From positions 248,001 through 312,000 of the forward strand of contig CAVVGK010000014.1 in the NCBI GenBank assembly GCA_963747755.1: a stretch of 64,000 nucleotides of DNA. Direction: 5' to 3'. The notes under the pieces were generated by a model that saw only the letters and a list, made by a program, of their open reading frames with translations, was not told where the DNA came from and did no database searches. A program made the translations under genes and the position numbers. The DNA comes from DATFVA01 sp963747755. GTDB lineage: Bacteria; Bacteroidota; Ignavibacteria; Ignavibacteriales; Ignavibacteriaceae. Below are positions 8,339-16,407 of the stretch, one piece after another. Each line of letters opens with the position of its first letter. Positions within the stretch are counted from its first letter, which is position 1.

Positions 8339-10108
8339 TTACATTGATGACGGATCAAAACTTTCCAGGGTATCTTTAACATACTTCAGGAATTTTCCGC
8401 CGAGCATTCCGTCAATTAGCCTGTGATCATGCGAAAGTGTTAATGCCATTATTGGTTTAATAGCGATTGTATCAGCACCATCTACGCTTATTACTACAGG
8501 TTTCTTTGCAACCGTACCCACGCCGAGAATTGCAACTTCCGGCTGATTAATAATCGGCGTCCCAAATATAGCACCGAATACACCATAATTAGTAATCGTA
8601 AATGTTCCACCTGTTATATCATCGGGAGTAAGTTTTTTGTTCCTAGCCCTCGCAGCAACATCATTTATTGCTTTTGCAAGGCCGGTAATATTTCTTTCAT
8701 CTGCAGATTTAATATTCGGTACGATTAGTCCTGTAGGCTCTACAGCAACCGCGATTCCGAGGTTAATAAATCTCTTCTGAAGTATATTTGTGCCATCAAT
8801 AGCTGAATTTACAAGCGGGAATTCTTTTAATGCTTTTACCGAAGCATTCGCGATGAATGCCATATAAGTTAACTTAACGCCTTCCTTACGGAGGTATTCC
8901 TCTTTATTCTTTTGAATAAAGTTATAAATCCTTGTCATATCAACTTCAAGCATAGTGGTAACATGAACCGATGTATCCCGGCTATTCACCATATGCTGCA
9001 TAATTTTCTGACGGATATTATCCATCGGTATACGTTCGATGTTACCTGATACCTGTCCTGTAAAAGAAGAAGGCTGAGCCTGGGCTGCAGGTTTGGCTTT
9101 CTCTTTCTCAGCAGGTTGAGCTTTTTGTGCAGGAGATTCCTTTGCTTCGCCTCTTGACTCTATATAGGAAAGGATATCCTTTTTGGTAAGGCGCCCTTCC
9201 AATCCTGAACCTTTAATCCGCGAAAGTTCATCGAAGCTGACTTTTTCTTTTCTGGCAATATTAAGTACAAGGGGAGAATAAAATCCGTTATTTTCACCTT
9301 CAGCAGATTCGGTCCTTTGTGTGGTGCCTGCAGAAAAAGTCTCGTGCATCTGCTGAGGTGCTTCCTGTTTCTGCCGGGTCTTTGCCGGCTGTTCAGTCGC
9401 AGGTTTTTCTGCCTTTGTAACCAGGGGTTTTTCTTCTTTCTTCTGCTGAGCCGCAGGTGCACCTTCACCTGTTGAAAGTTTTGCAACTATCGTTCCTACC
9501 TCAACAGTCTCCTGTTCGGCGACCAGGATCTCAGCTATCGTTCCGTCGGCTGGTGATGGAACCTCTGTGTCAACTTTATCAGTGCTTATTTCAAAAATCG
9601 TTTCATCTTTTTCTACCTTTTCACCAACCTTCTTATGCCATTTTAATATCGTACCCTCCATAACCGACTCACCCATTTTCGGCATCGCAATCTCAATTAT
9701 TTCGCCGGAACCCTCAGAAGAAGCCTCAGAGGATTCCTGAACTTCAGGTTCCTTCTTTTCAGTTTCCTCACGGATCTCTTCTTCTTCCTCCTCTTTCGTT
9801 TCAGTTTTATCCTGAGTCACCTCAACCTCTCTGGGTGCTTCCTCTTTCGCTGGAGCCGCTGTACCGGCCGATTCACCGTTTTCACTTATGATTGCAACGA
9901 CGGTGCCGACTTCAACCGTATCACCTTCGGGGACATTAATCTGCTGAAGAACTCCGTCAGCGGGAGATGGTATTTCTGTATCGACTTTGTCGGTGCTTAT
10001 TTCAAATATTATCTCATCTCTCTCAACTTTATCGCCTTCCTTCTTATGCCATTTTATTATGGTTCCTTCGCTTACGCTCTCACCCATTTTAGGCATTACG
10101 ACTTCCAT
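8339..10108 (-). CDS. Dihydrolipoamide acyltransferase (E2) of a 2-oxoacid dehydrogenase complex
   Basis: Core E2 subunit of 589 residues that transfers an acyl group from lipoyl arms to CoA. There are two lipoyl domains (residues 1-75 and 137-212) with the modified lysines in DKVDTE (K41 and K178). Each is followed by a flexible linker, one glutamate-rich (about 85-135) and one rich in Ala/Pro/Lys/Gln. A peripheral-subunit-binding domain (about 277-317, SPLVLNIARKEKVSFDELS) and a C-terminal catalytic domain with the SHDHRLIDG active-site motif (about 563) follow. An AGGAG ribosome site precedes the ATG at 10108. The tandem lipoyl layout and the fused E1 next door suggest a pyruvate or branched-chain complex; sequence alone does not settle the substrate. 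Confidence 0.95.
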   Translation of the reverse strand: MEVVMPKMGESVSEGTIIKWHKKEGDKVERDEIIFEISTDKVDTEIPSPADGVLQQINVPEGDTVEVGTVVAIISENGESAGTAAPAKEEAPREVEVTQDKTETKEEEEEEIREETEKKEPEVQESSEASSEGSGEIIEIAMPKMGESVMEGTILKWHKKVGEKVEKDETIFEISTDKVDTEVPSPADGTIAEILVAEQETVEVGTIVAKLSTGEGAPAAQQKKEEKPLVTKAEKPATEQPAKTRQKQEAPQQMHETFSAGTTQRTESAEGENNGFYSPLVLNIARKEKVSFDELSRIKGSGLEGRLTKKDILSYIESRGEAKESPAQKAQPAEKEKAKPAAQAQPSSFTGQVSGNIERIPMDNIRQKIMQHMVNSRDTSVHVTTMLEVDMTRIYNFIQKNKEEYLRKEGVKLTYMAFIANASVKALKEFPLVNSAIDGTNILQKRFINLGIAVAVEPTGLIVPNIKSADERNITGLAKAINDVAARARNKKLTPDDITGGTFTITNYGVFGAIFGTPIINQPEVAILGVGTVAKKPVVISVDGADTIAIKPIMALTLSHDHRLIDGMLGGKFLKYVKDTLESFDPSSM

Positions 10109-10129
10109 CTTAAAACTCCTGGTTTTCTT

Positions 10130-12268
10130 TTAAAATTCTAATAATTCTTTAATACCGCTGTACACCCGGTTACGATTAGGCAGTATCTCATTTTCAAGTA
10201 TCGGGGAATAAGGGATATGTGAATCCATAGCTGCAACTCGTCTAACCGGTCCATCTAGGTACTGGAAACAGTTGTCTGCGATCCGGGAGGCTATTTCTCC
10301 TCCGAATCCACCGGTTAACGTATCCTCGTGGATTACGATAGCTTTATTTGTCTTCTTTACGGAAGTATAGATAGTTTCTTCATCAAGAGGTATGATCGTA
10401 CGCAGGTCAATTACTTCAACCGAATAACCTTCATCCTCAAGCTTCTTTGCTGCAAGTACCGAATCCCACAAAGAAACCCCGTATGATATTACCGTAGCAT
10501 CCGTTCCTTCCCTCACCACTTTAGCTTTACCGAAAGGTACAAGATAATCAGCGTCAGGCTCAGGCGACATAGCAGAGCTTTGCCGGTACAATCCTTTATG
10601 CTCGCAAAAAAGTACCGGATCATTAAGCCTGATTGCAGTCTTCATTAATCCTTTAGCATCAGCCGCATTTGATGGAAAGGCAATATAGATACCCGGTATG
10701 TGTGCAAAGATCGATTCGATATTCTGGCTATGGTACAATCCTCCATGAATATATCCTCCAACAGCAACACGTATTACTACAGGAGCCGACCAGGTATTAT
10801 GAGTACGGTACCTCATTGTTGCAAGTTCATTTTTCATCTGCATAAAGGCGGGCCATATATAATCGCCGAATTGAATCTCCACCACAGGTTTTAATCCTGT
10901 TACGGCCATTCCGACCGCCACACCCATAATGCTTGCTTCAGCAAGGGGTGAATTAAATACCCTATCGAATCCAAACTTATTCGATAATCCCTTGGTAACA
11001 GTAAACACTCCCCCCTTATTATCCGCGATATCCTCACCGAACATATATATTTTATCATCTCTTTCCATTTCTTCCATAAGTGCATGGTTTAGAGAATCTA
11101 CCATTACCACCTTATTCCCGGAAGGAGTACTTTTTTCATATTCAAGATCGTCTTTAAGGCTGCTCTCATCAAAAATATAACTGACAGCCGTTTCAGGTTT
11201 TGGATCAGCCGCTTTCATTGCTTTATCTGCTGAATCATTAACCTCTTTCTCAACCTCCTTTTTCAGCTTCTGGAATTCCTCATCAGTGATAAGTTTCATG
11301 GAAGTCAGTTTTTTAACGAACACCTGGATCGGATCCTTCCGGAGATCTTTCTCAAGCTCTTCGGCAGTTCTGTATTTCTTCTGATCATCAGAAGATGAAT
11401 GAGAAAGAAGTCTTACAACTTCCGCTTCTATCAGCGCAGGACCTTTACCGCTTTTAATATATTCAATTGCCTCCGCAACTTTATCGACACATTCAAAATA
11501 ATCGGTGCCGTCAAGCTTCACCCTGTGCAGGTTCGCAAAACCCGCCATCATTTCAGAAACAGAAGCCCCTCTGCCTCCGCTCTGAAGATACACGGGGACT
11601 GATATAGCGTATTTATTATTTTCTATTACAAAAAGTACAGGAAGTTTTTCCCTGCTTGCCCAGTTAACGGCCTCATGAAATTCACCCTGACTGGAGGTTC
11701 CCTCGCCGCTGCTTACATAAGCAATGTTTCTTTCACCTTTTCTTACCCCGGCTAAAGCTGCGCCTACTGCCTGGAGGAACTGGGTGCCGGTAGGACTCGA
11801 TTGTCCCGGAAGATTTATATCCGGATGTCCCCAGTGGCATGGGAGCTGTCTCCCTCCGCTTGACGGATCATCATTCTTAGCAAAGCTCTGAAGGAAAAAA
11901 TCATAAGGCGTAACACCGAGCGACAAGCTTAGGGCAAGATCGCGGTAATACGGAAAAAACCAGTCTTTTTTGGGGTTAAGCGCAAGTCCTGCAGCAACCT
12001 GTATTGCCTCATGTCCCGATCCTGCTATATGGAAGAACGTCTTACCCTGCCTTAGAAGGTTCATAGCCTTATTGTCAATCGTACGTCCAAGCAGCATTAA
12101 CCTGAGAGCCTTAAGTGCTTCTTCTTTAGATATTTGCGCTGTTTTAGCGGAGTTTGTATCTACACCATTACCGTCCTTACCGTTCGAACGGTTTTCCTTA
12201 TCATTATTGCTCTTTTTCGTCCTTTTTTTGGTTGCAGAGTCATTCTTATTTGAGGTTCTCTTAGCCAT
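10130..12268 (-). CDS. Fused alpha/beta E1 of a 2-oxoacid dehydrogenase complex
   Basis: Thiamin-diphosphate decarboxylase of 712 residues in which the alpha (about 45-370) and beta (about 385-712) subunits, normally separate, are one chain. The alpha part shows the ThDP-Mg motif (SGEGTSSQGEFHEAVNWAS, closing with ENNKYA). The beta part shows MFGEDIADNKGGVFTVTKGL and FNSPLAEASIMG. The first 40 residues are an unusual low-complexity basic/Asn-Ser-rich tail (KKRTKKSNNDKENRSNGKDG). Such a tail may bind the E2 core or may be disordered; this is inference. Fused E1 proteins of this kind are typical of Bacteroidetes-group branched-chain or mixed-substrate complexes. It lies 10 bases after lipB and 21 bases before E2. 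Confidence 0.93.
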   Translation of the reverse strand: MAKRTSNKNDSATKKRTKKSNNDKENRSNGKDGNGVDTNSAKTAQISKEEALKALRLMLLGRTIDNKAMNLLRQGKTFFHIAGSGHEAIQVAAGLALNPKKDWFFPYYRDLALSLSLGVTPYDFFLQSFAKNDDPSSGGRQLPCHWGHPDINLPGQSSPTGTQFLQAVGAALAGVRKGERNIAYVSSGEGTSSQGEFHEAVNWASREKLPVLFVIENNKYAISVPVYLQSGGRGASVSEMMAGFANLHRVKLDGTDYFECVDKVAEAIEYIKSGKGPALIEAEVVRLLSHSSSDDQKKYRTAEELEKDLRKDPIQVFVKKLTSMKLITDEEFQKLKKEVEKEVNDSADKAMKAADPKPETAVSYIFDESSLKDDLEYEKSTPSGNKVVMVDSLNHALMEEMERDDKIYMFGEDIADNKGGVFTVTKGLSNKFGFDRVFNSPLAEASIMGVAVGMAVTGLKPVVEIQFGDYIWPAFMQMKNELATMRYRTHNTWSAPVVIRVAVGGYIHGGLYHSQNIESIFAHIPGIYIAFPSNAADAKGLMKTAIRLNDPVLFCEHKGLYRQSSAMSPEPDADYLVPFGKAKVVREGTDATVISYGVSLWDSVLAAKKLEDEGYSVEVIDLRTIIPLDEETIYTSVKKTNKAIVIHEDTLTGGFGGEIASRIADNCFQYLDGPVRRVAAMDSHIPYSPILENEILPNRNRVYSGIKELLEF

Positions 12269-12278
12269 TACAAACCTT

Positions 12279-12986
12279 TCACTTAACTGTAGATAAATTA
12301 ACAGAAAATATTTCTTCTTTTGTTACCCGGGAGATACTCGTATAGCCGAAAATTCCGGCGAAATTCTTTATGATTTTTTCTTTTACTTCATCGATACGAA
12401 TATCGCTTTTTATCTCTCTCTTTATAGAAGTAACATCCTTATCAGAGATCCCGCAGGGGATAATTCCCGAGAAGAATGAGAGATCGGTATTTATATTAAA
12501 GGCAAAACCATGCATCGTGATCCAGCGGCTTACCTTAATACCTATTGCCGCTATCTTTCGGTCTTCAACCCATACGCCGGTATACTTTGGTTCCCTTCCA
12601 CCGCTTATACCGTATTCGGCACATGTCCGGATAATCGTCTCTTCCAGTGCGCGGAGATACTTATGAGTATCCTGTTTCCAATCGGTTAAATTTATAATCG
12701 GGTAACCGACTATCTGGCCCGGGCCATGATAAGTTATATCCCCTCCTCTATCGATATCATAAACAGATATCTTATTTGAAGTAAGATATCCCTGTGAACC
12801 GACCAGGTTTTTATGATCGGCTGTCTTGCCGAGTGTATAAGTATTCGGATGCTCGAGAAGATAAATTACATCGGGTATCTTATTCTTTACTCGAAGCTCA
12901 AAAGTTTCTTTCTGCAGATCCCATGCCTCTTTATAGTCAATAAATCCCAGATCGCAGTAATACAAATTTCTTTTCTCACCTATCAT
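12279..12986 (-). CDS. lipB: Lipoyl(octanoyl) transferase
   Basis: Transfers octanoyl groups from acyl carrier protein to lipoyl domains, the step before LipA. The 235-residue protein has the family signature RGGDITYHGPGQIVGYP (80-96). The catalytic pair is present: lysine K151 in IAAIGIKVSRW and cysteine C178 in GIIPCGISDKDVTS. It is in the same operon as lpdA upstream and E1 downstream. Intervals are short (36 and 10 bases). Confidence 0.96.
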   Translation of the reverse strand: MIGEKRNLYYCDLGFIDYKEAWDLQKETFELRVKNKIPDVIYLLEHPNTYTLGKTADHKNLVGSQGYLTSNKISVYDIDRGGDITYHGPGQIVGYPIINLTDWKQDTHKYLRALEETIIRTCAEYGISGGREPKYTGVWVEDRKIAAIGIKVSRWITMHGFAFNINTDLSFFSGIIPCGISDKDVTSIKREIKSDIRIDEVKEKIIKNFAGIFGYTSISRVTKEEIFSVNLSTVK

Positions 12987-13022
12987 TCACTGCTTATCAA
13001 TTTTCAATTATCAATATAATTA

Positions 13023-14426
13023 TCATATATGTATCGCCTCTCCATAGGCCTGGGCCGCCGCTTCCATTACTGATTCGCTCAAAGTCGGGTGAGCATGTAT
13101 AGTCTTTATTATCGATTCCCCGGTTGCTTCCAGAGATTTTGCAAGAGTAACTTCGGCTATCATCTCAGTAGCTTCAGAACCAATAATATGGACGCCCAGT
13201 ATCTCGCCATATTTTGCATCAAAAATAAACTTTACAAATCCTTCACGTTCACCTATTGCAAAAGCCTTTCCGCTTGCCATAAACGGGAACTTTCCGATCT
13301 TAATCTCATATCCTGCTTCCTTTGCTTTGTCTTCAGTAAGCCCAACGCTGGCTACCTGAGGCTGACAGTAGGTACAGCCGGGAATATTCAGGTAGTTTAT
13401 CTCTGGGGGATTCAACCCTTTTATAGTCTCAATGCAGTGAATTCCCTCTGCGGAAGCTACGTGCGCAAGCCAGGGAGGACCGATAACATCGCCGATAGCA
13501 TAAATGCCCCGGATGTTTGTGCTGTAATTTGATTTGTCGACTTTTATATGGTTCTTAAATAATTCAACCCCGAGTTCTTCAAGTCCAAACCCTTCAACAT
13601 TCCCGGTAACACCGATAGCATTTAAAACTTTATCAGCCTTTATAGTTTTCTTCTCACCCTTAACAGTGAAGCTTACTTCAACCTTCTTTCCTTTAACCTC
13701 AGCCTTTTCAACAGTTGCTTTGGTAAAGATATCCATTCCTTTTTTCTGAAGACTTCTCTGTAGTGTCTGGGAAACCTCTTTATCCTCAACAGGAAGAATA
13801 TTATCAAGCATCTCGATAACCGTAACCTTGGAACCAAGAGCATTATAAAAATATGCGAATTCGATACCGATTGCGCCTGCACCGATAACAACAAATTCTT
13901 CGGGAAGTTTTTCAAGAAGCATAGCTTCGGTGCTGGTAATAATCATTTTGCGGTCGACCGGTATGGCAGGAACCGTACGCGGCCTCGCTCCGGTAGAAAT
14001 AATGATCCGGTCCGCAGTTATCGAATCCATCTGCTTATCATCAGCATCGAAAATATCTATCTGTCTCTCATTTGCAAACTTTCCATACCCGCGTATTCTA
14101 TCAACTTTATTTTTCTTTATAAGTATCTCAACATTTTTTGTTATCCGGTCAGATATTTCCCTGCTTCTTTGAATTATCCTGGTAAAATCAAAGGAGAGTT
14201 CCTTATATTTTATTCCAAAATCTTCGTTATGGTTCTTAATCTGATCGTACATTTCAGCGTTCTTGAGAAGAGATTTGGTAGGAATACAGCCCCAATTAAG
14301 ACAGATCCCGCCGAGATTCTGGGGATCGATTACTACCGTTTTAAATCCGAGCTGACCAGCACGTATAGCCGCCACATAACCGCCAGGACCCCCTCCAAGA
14401 ACTGCAATTTCATAGTTTTTAGCCAT
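13023..14426 (-). CDS. lpdA: Dihydrolipoyl dehydrogenase (E3)
   Basis: FAD/NAD flavoenzyme that re-oxidises the lipoyl arms of the complex. It has an N-terminal dinucleotide-binding GGGPGGYVAA, the redox-active disulfide C42/C47 in GGICLNWGCIPTKSL, a second nucleotide fold (VIGAGAIGIEFA), and the C-terminal His-Glu dimerisation motif HAHPTLSESVMEA. It has the expected length (467). It is first in the operon lpdA-lipB-E1-E2-lipA, and a candidate -7 box lies at 14461-14468. Confidence 0.97.
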   Translation of the reverse strand: MAKNYEIAVLGGGPGGYVAAIRAGQLGFKTVVIDPQNLGGICLNWGCIPTKSLLKNAEMYDQIKNHNEDFGIKYKELSFDFTRIIQRSREISDRITKNVEILIKKNKVDRIRGYGKFANERQIDIFDADDKQMDSITADRIIISTGARPRTVPAIPVDRKMIITSTEAMLLEKLPEEFVVIGAGAIGIEFAYFYNALGSKVTVIEMLDNILPVEDKEVSQTLQRSLQKKGMDIFTKATVEKAEVKGKKVEVSFTVKGEKKTIKADKVLNAIGVTGNVEGFGLEELGVELFKNHIKVDKSNYSTNIRGIYAIGDVIGPPWLAHVASAEGIHCIETIKGLNPPEINYLNIPGCTYCQPQVASVGLTEDKAKEAGYEIKIGKFPFMASGKAFAIGEREGFVKFIFDAKYGEILGVHIIGSEATEMIAEVTLAKSLEATGESIIKTIHAHPTLSESVMEAAAQAYGEAIHI

Positions 14427-14460
14427 AATCCGGCTGCCTTACATTTGTTTAGTGGATTTC

Positions 14461-14468
14461 CAAATATA
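14461..14468 (-). promoter_or_regulatory. Candidate -7 promoter box upstream of lpdA (TAnnTTTG)
   Basis: TATATTTG on the minus strand, 35 bases upstream of the lpdA start, matching TAnnTTTG. This would give a leader of about 28 bases for the lpdA-lipB-E1-E2-lipA operon. No -33 element is obvious. Confidence 0.35.
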
Positions 14469-14635
14469 AAGAAGCCTCCACATAAATAAAAACTTCATAA
14501 GGTAATTTTAGCTCATTCTCAGATGAAATGTGACCGATGGGTCAATATCCTATATCGCAGTAATAAACTCAGAATACATACCCGGGTTGAATAGTTAACT
14601 GTTAAATGATTGAATTGCTAAATGGTCAGATGGGA

Positions 14636-15769
14636 TTAAAGCCAGTCGGGGGCCACAGCATCAAGCAGCCGTCTGGCGGTTTCTTTGTTGTGTTTTTCTA
14701 TTTCGGTTTTTCTTGGGATCGGTTCGAATGCGGGAAGGAGATCATCAAGGGTTTCAGGAATTTCTTTACTAATTCTTTCACTCCATTTCCTTCTCCACGC
14801 GTCAGGAAGCTTTCCGGAAAATTCCTTGTTAAACAAGGTAAGGTAGAGGATCGTCCATATCCTGAACGCAGCAGTTATCGAATAACCTCCTCCGAGAGTA
14901 AATAACACCTTTCCTTTGCATTTTTCATCAGCCAATTCTATTACTCTTTTATAAATCTTACGATAATCGTGAGTTGTCAAAAGCAGATCGGCAAGCGGAT
15001 CGGTATAATGTGCATCAGCACCTGCCTGAACAATGAGTGCATCAGGCTTAAACCAGCCAAGTGCAGGTTCAAGCACCCTATTAATTACTTCCATATAGGA
15101 CTCGCCTTCTGTGAAGGGTTCAAGGGGTATATTCAGCTTGAGAGAGCGTCCCATCCCCTGTCCCAGCTCATAGAGCCACCCGGTTCCGGGAAACAGGTAT
15201 TCTCCTGATTCATGGAAGGATATCGTCATTACATTTTCATCAGCATAAAATATTTCCTGAACGCCATCCCCATGGTGTACATCAAGGTCGAGATATGCAA
15301 CATGCCAGCCTTTCTTTGTCATTTCCTTTACAGCCAGAGCGATATCGTTATATATGCAGAAGCCTGAAGCAAGTGAAGTATGTGCGTGATGGAATCCCCC
15401 ACCCATCTGAAGTACTTTATCTGATTCTCCCTGCAGCAGAAGTTTAGCGCCAAGCAGCGTCCCTCCGGCCTGCAGGCGGGCAGCCTCGGCCATTCCTGGA
15501 ACTATCGGGTTATCGAGAGTACCGAGTCCGTAGACTTCAGCATCAACGGAATTATCACCTGCACTGAGCCTTTCAACATCATCCACATAATTCCTGCTGT
15601 GTATTTCATAAAATCTTTCAGCGGAAACCGCTTCGGGTCTTATCGACTCCTTTAACAGGTTCAGTTCACTGAGGAGGTCGAGAGCCAACTGTATCCTGAG
15701 AGGATCGAAGGGATGCCCTTCACCGAGGTTGTATTTACTGTAGGCAGGATGATATATTATTTCACACAT
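14636..15769 (-). CDS. acuC: AcuC-type histone-deacetylase-family protein
   Basis: Zinc-dependent lysine deacetylase of the arginase/HDAC fold, 377 residues from the ATG at 15769; a TTG 18 bases upstream is less likely. The family motifs GGGFHHAH, LDLDVHHGDGVQEIF, QAGADAHYTDPLADLLLT and TLGGGYS carry the Zn ligands and charge-relay histidines. In Bacillus, AcuC removes acetyl groups from acetyl-CoA synthetase. Here it is the last gene of a leftward unit after a GNAT-synthetase fusion and a CBS-ACT gene and overlaps the latter by 13 bases. With acs just upstream, that role is the natural inference. Confidence 0.88.
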   Translation of the reverse strand: MCEIIYHPAYSKYNLGEGHPFDPLRIQLALDLLSELNLLKESIRPEAVSAERFYEIHSRNYVDDVERLSAGDNSVDAEVYGLGTLDNPIVPGMAEAARLQAGGTLLGAKLLLQGESDKVLQMGGGFHHAHTSLASGFCIYNDIALAVKEMTKKGWHVAYLDLDVHHGDGVQEIFYADENVMTISFHESGEYLFPGTGWLYELGQGMGRSLKLNIPLEPFTEGESYMEVINRVLEPALGWFKPDALIVQAGADAHYTDPLADLLLTTHDYRKIYKRVIELADEKCKGKVLFTLGGGYSITAAFRIWTILYLTLFNKEFSGKLPDAWRRKWSERISKEIPETLDDLLPAFEPIPRKTEIEKHNKETARRLLDAVAPDWL

Positions 15770-16386
15770 GCTATATGAACAGGCCAAATGACTTCAAATC
15801 CGGCATTGCAAAGTGCTTCTGCCAGCAACTTCATTTCAATAGTACCGACACGGAGTACGAGTCTGATTTTATGATCCTTATCAGGATACGTAAGGATCGA
15901 ATGAATATTTACTTTTCTTTCCGCGATAAGAGCTGTAAGTCTTGCGAGTTCACCTGATCTGTCAAGGAGCCTTACATCCAGACGGCCGGAAGGCTGATGA
16001 ATTCCTGTCAGTCTCAGAAGCGCATCAAGCAGATCCATACCGGTTACAATGCCTACAAGTTTATTATCCTCCACAACAGGAAGACAACCGATCTTAAGTT
16101 CACGCATTGTTCGGGTTGCTATTTCGATAGGATCGGATGGATGGGTGGTTTGTACGGGGCGACTCATAACTTTTTCAATCAGGGTCTCAACATCGAATGG
16201 ATTTTCGGTCAGCCTGCTCGTTGCCAGCCTCAGATCCCTATCGGTTATGATTCCCACAATAATATCATCATCCATTACCGGAAGATGACGGATATTTTGG
16301 TCGACCATTATTCTGTATGCTTCATTCAGTTTTGTTCCTGCTGAAACAATAACAGGATCGGGATGCATTACTTCACGGATTAACAT
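15757..16386 (-). CDS. acuB: CBS-pair plus ACT domain protein (AcuB-like)
   Basis: Small regulatory protein of 209 residues. Two CBS motifs span residues about 1-60 (MLIREVMHPDPVIVSAGTKL, IVGIITDRDLRLA) and 70-125 (VMSRPVQTTHPSD, LVGIVTGMDLLDA). A C-terminal ACT-like domain (about 137-209) begins RLDVRLLDRSGELARLTALI. CBS pairs bind adenine nucleotides and ACT domains bind amino acids, so it is likely an energy or metabolite sensor. AcuB of Bacillus has the same arrangement and is encoded with AcuA and AcuC. An AGGAAAT ribosome site precedes the ATG. It lies 21 bases after the acetyltransferase fusion. Confidence 0.85.
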   Translation of the reverse strand: MLIREVMHPDPVIVSAGTKLNEAYRIMVDQNIRHLPVMDDDIIVGIITDRDLRLATSRLTENPFDVETLIEKVMSRPVQTTHPSDPIEIATRTMRELKIGCLPVVEDNKLVGIVTGMDLLDALLRLTGIHQPSGRLDVRLLDRSGELARLTALIAERKVNIHSILTYPDKDHKIRLVLRVGTIEMKLLAEALCNAGFEVIWPVHIACVK

Positions 16387-16407
16387 TTGATTTCCTAAAT
16401 ATAAAAT

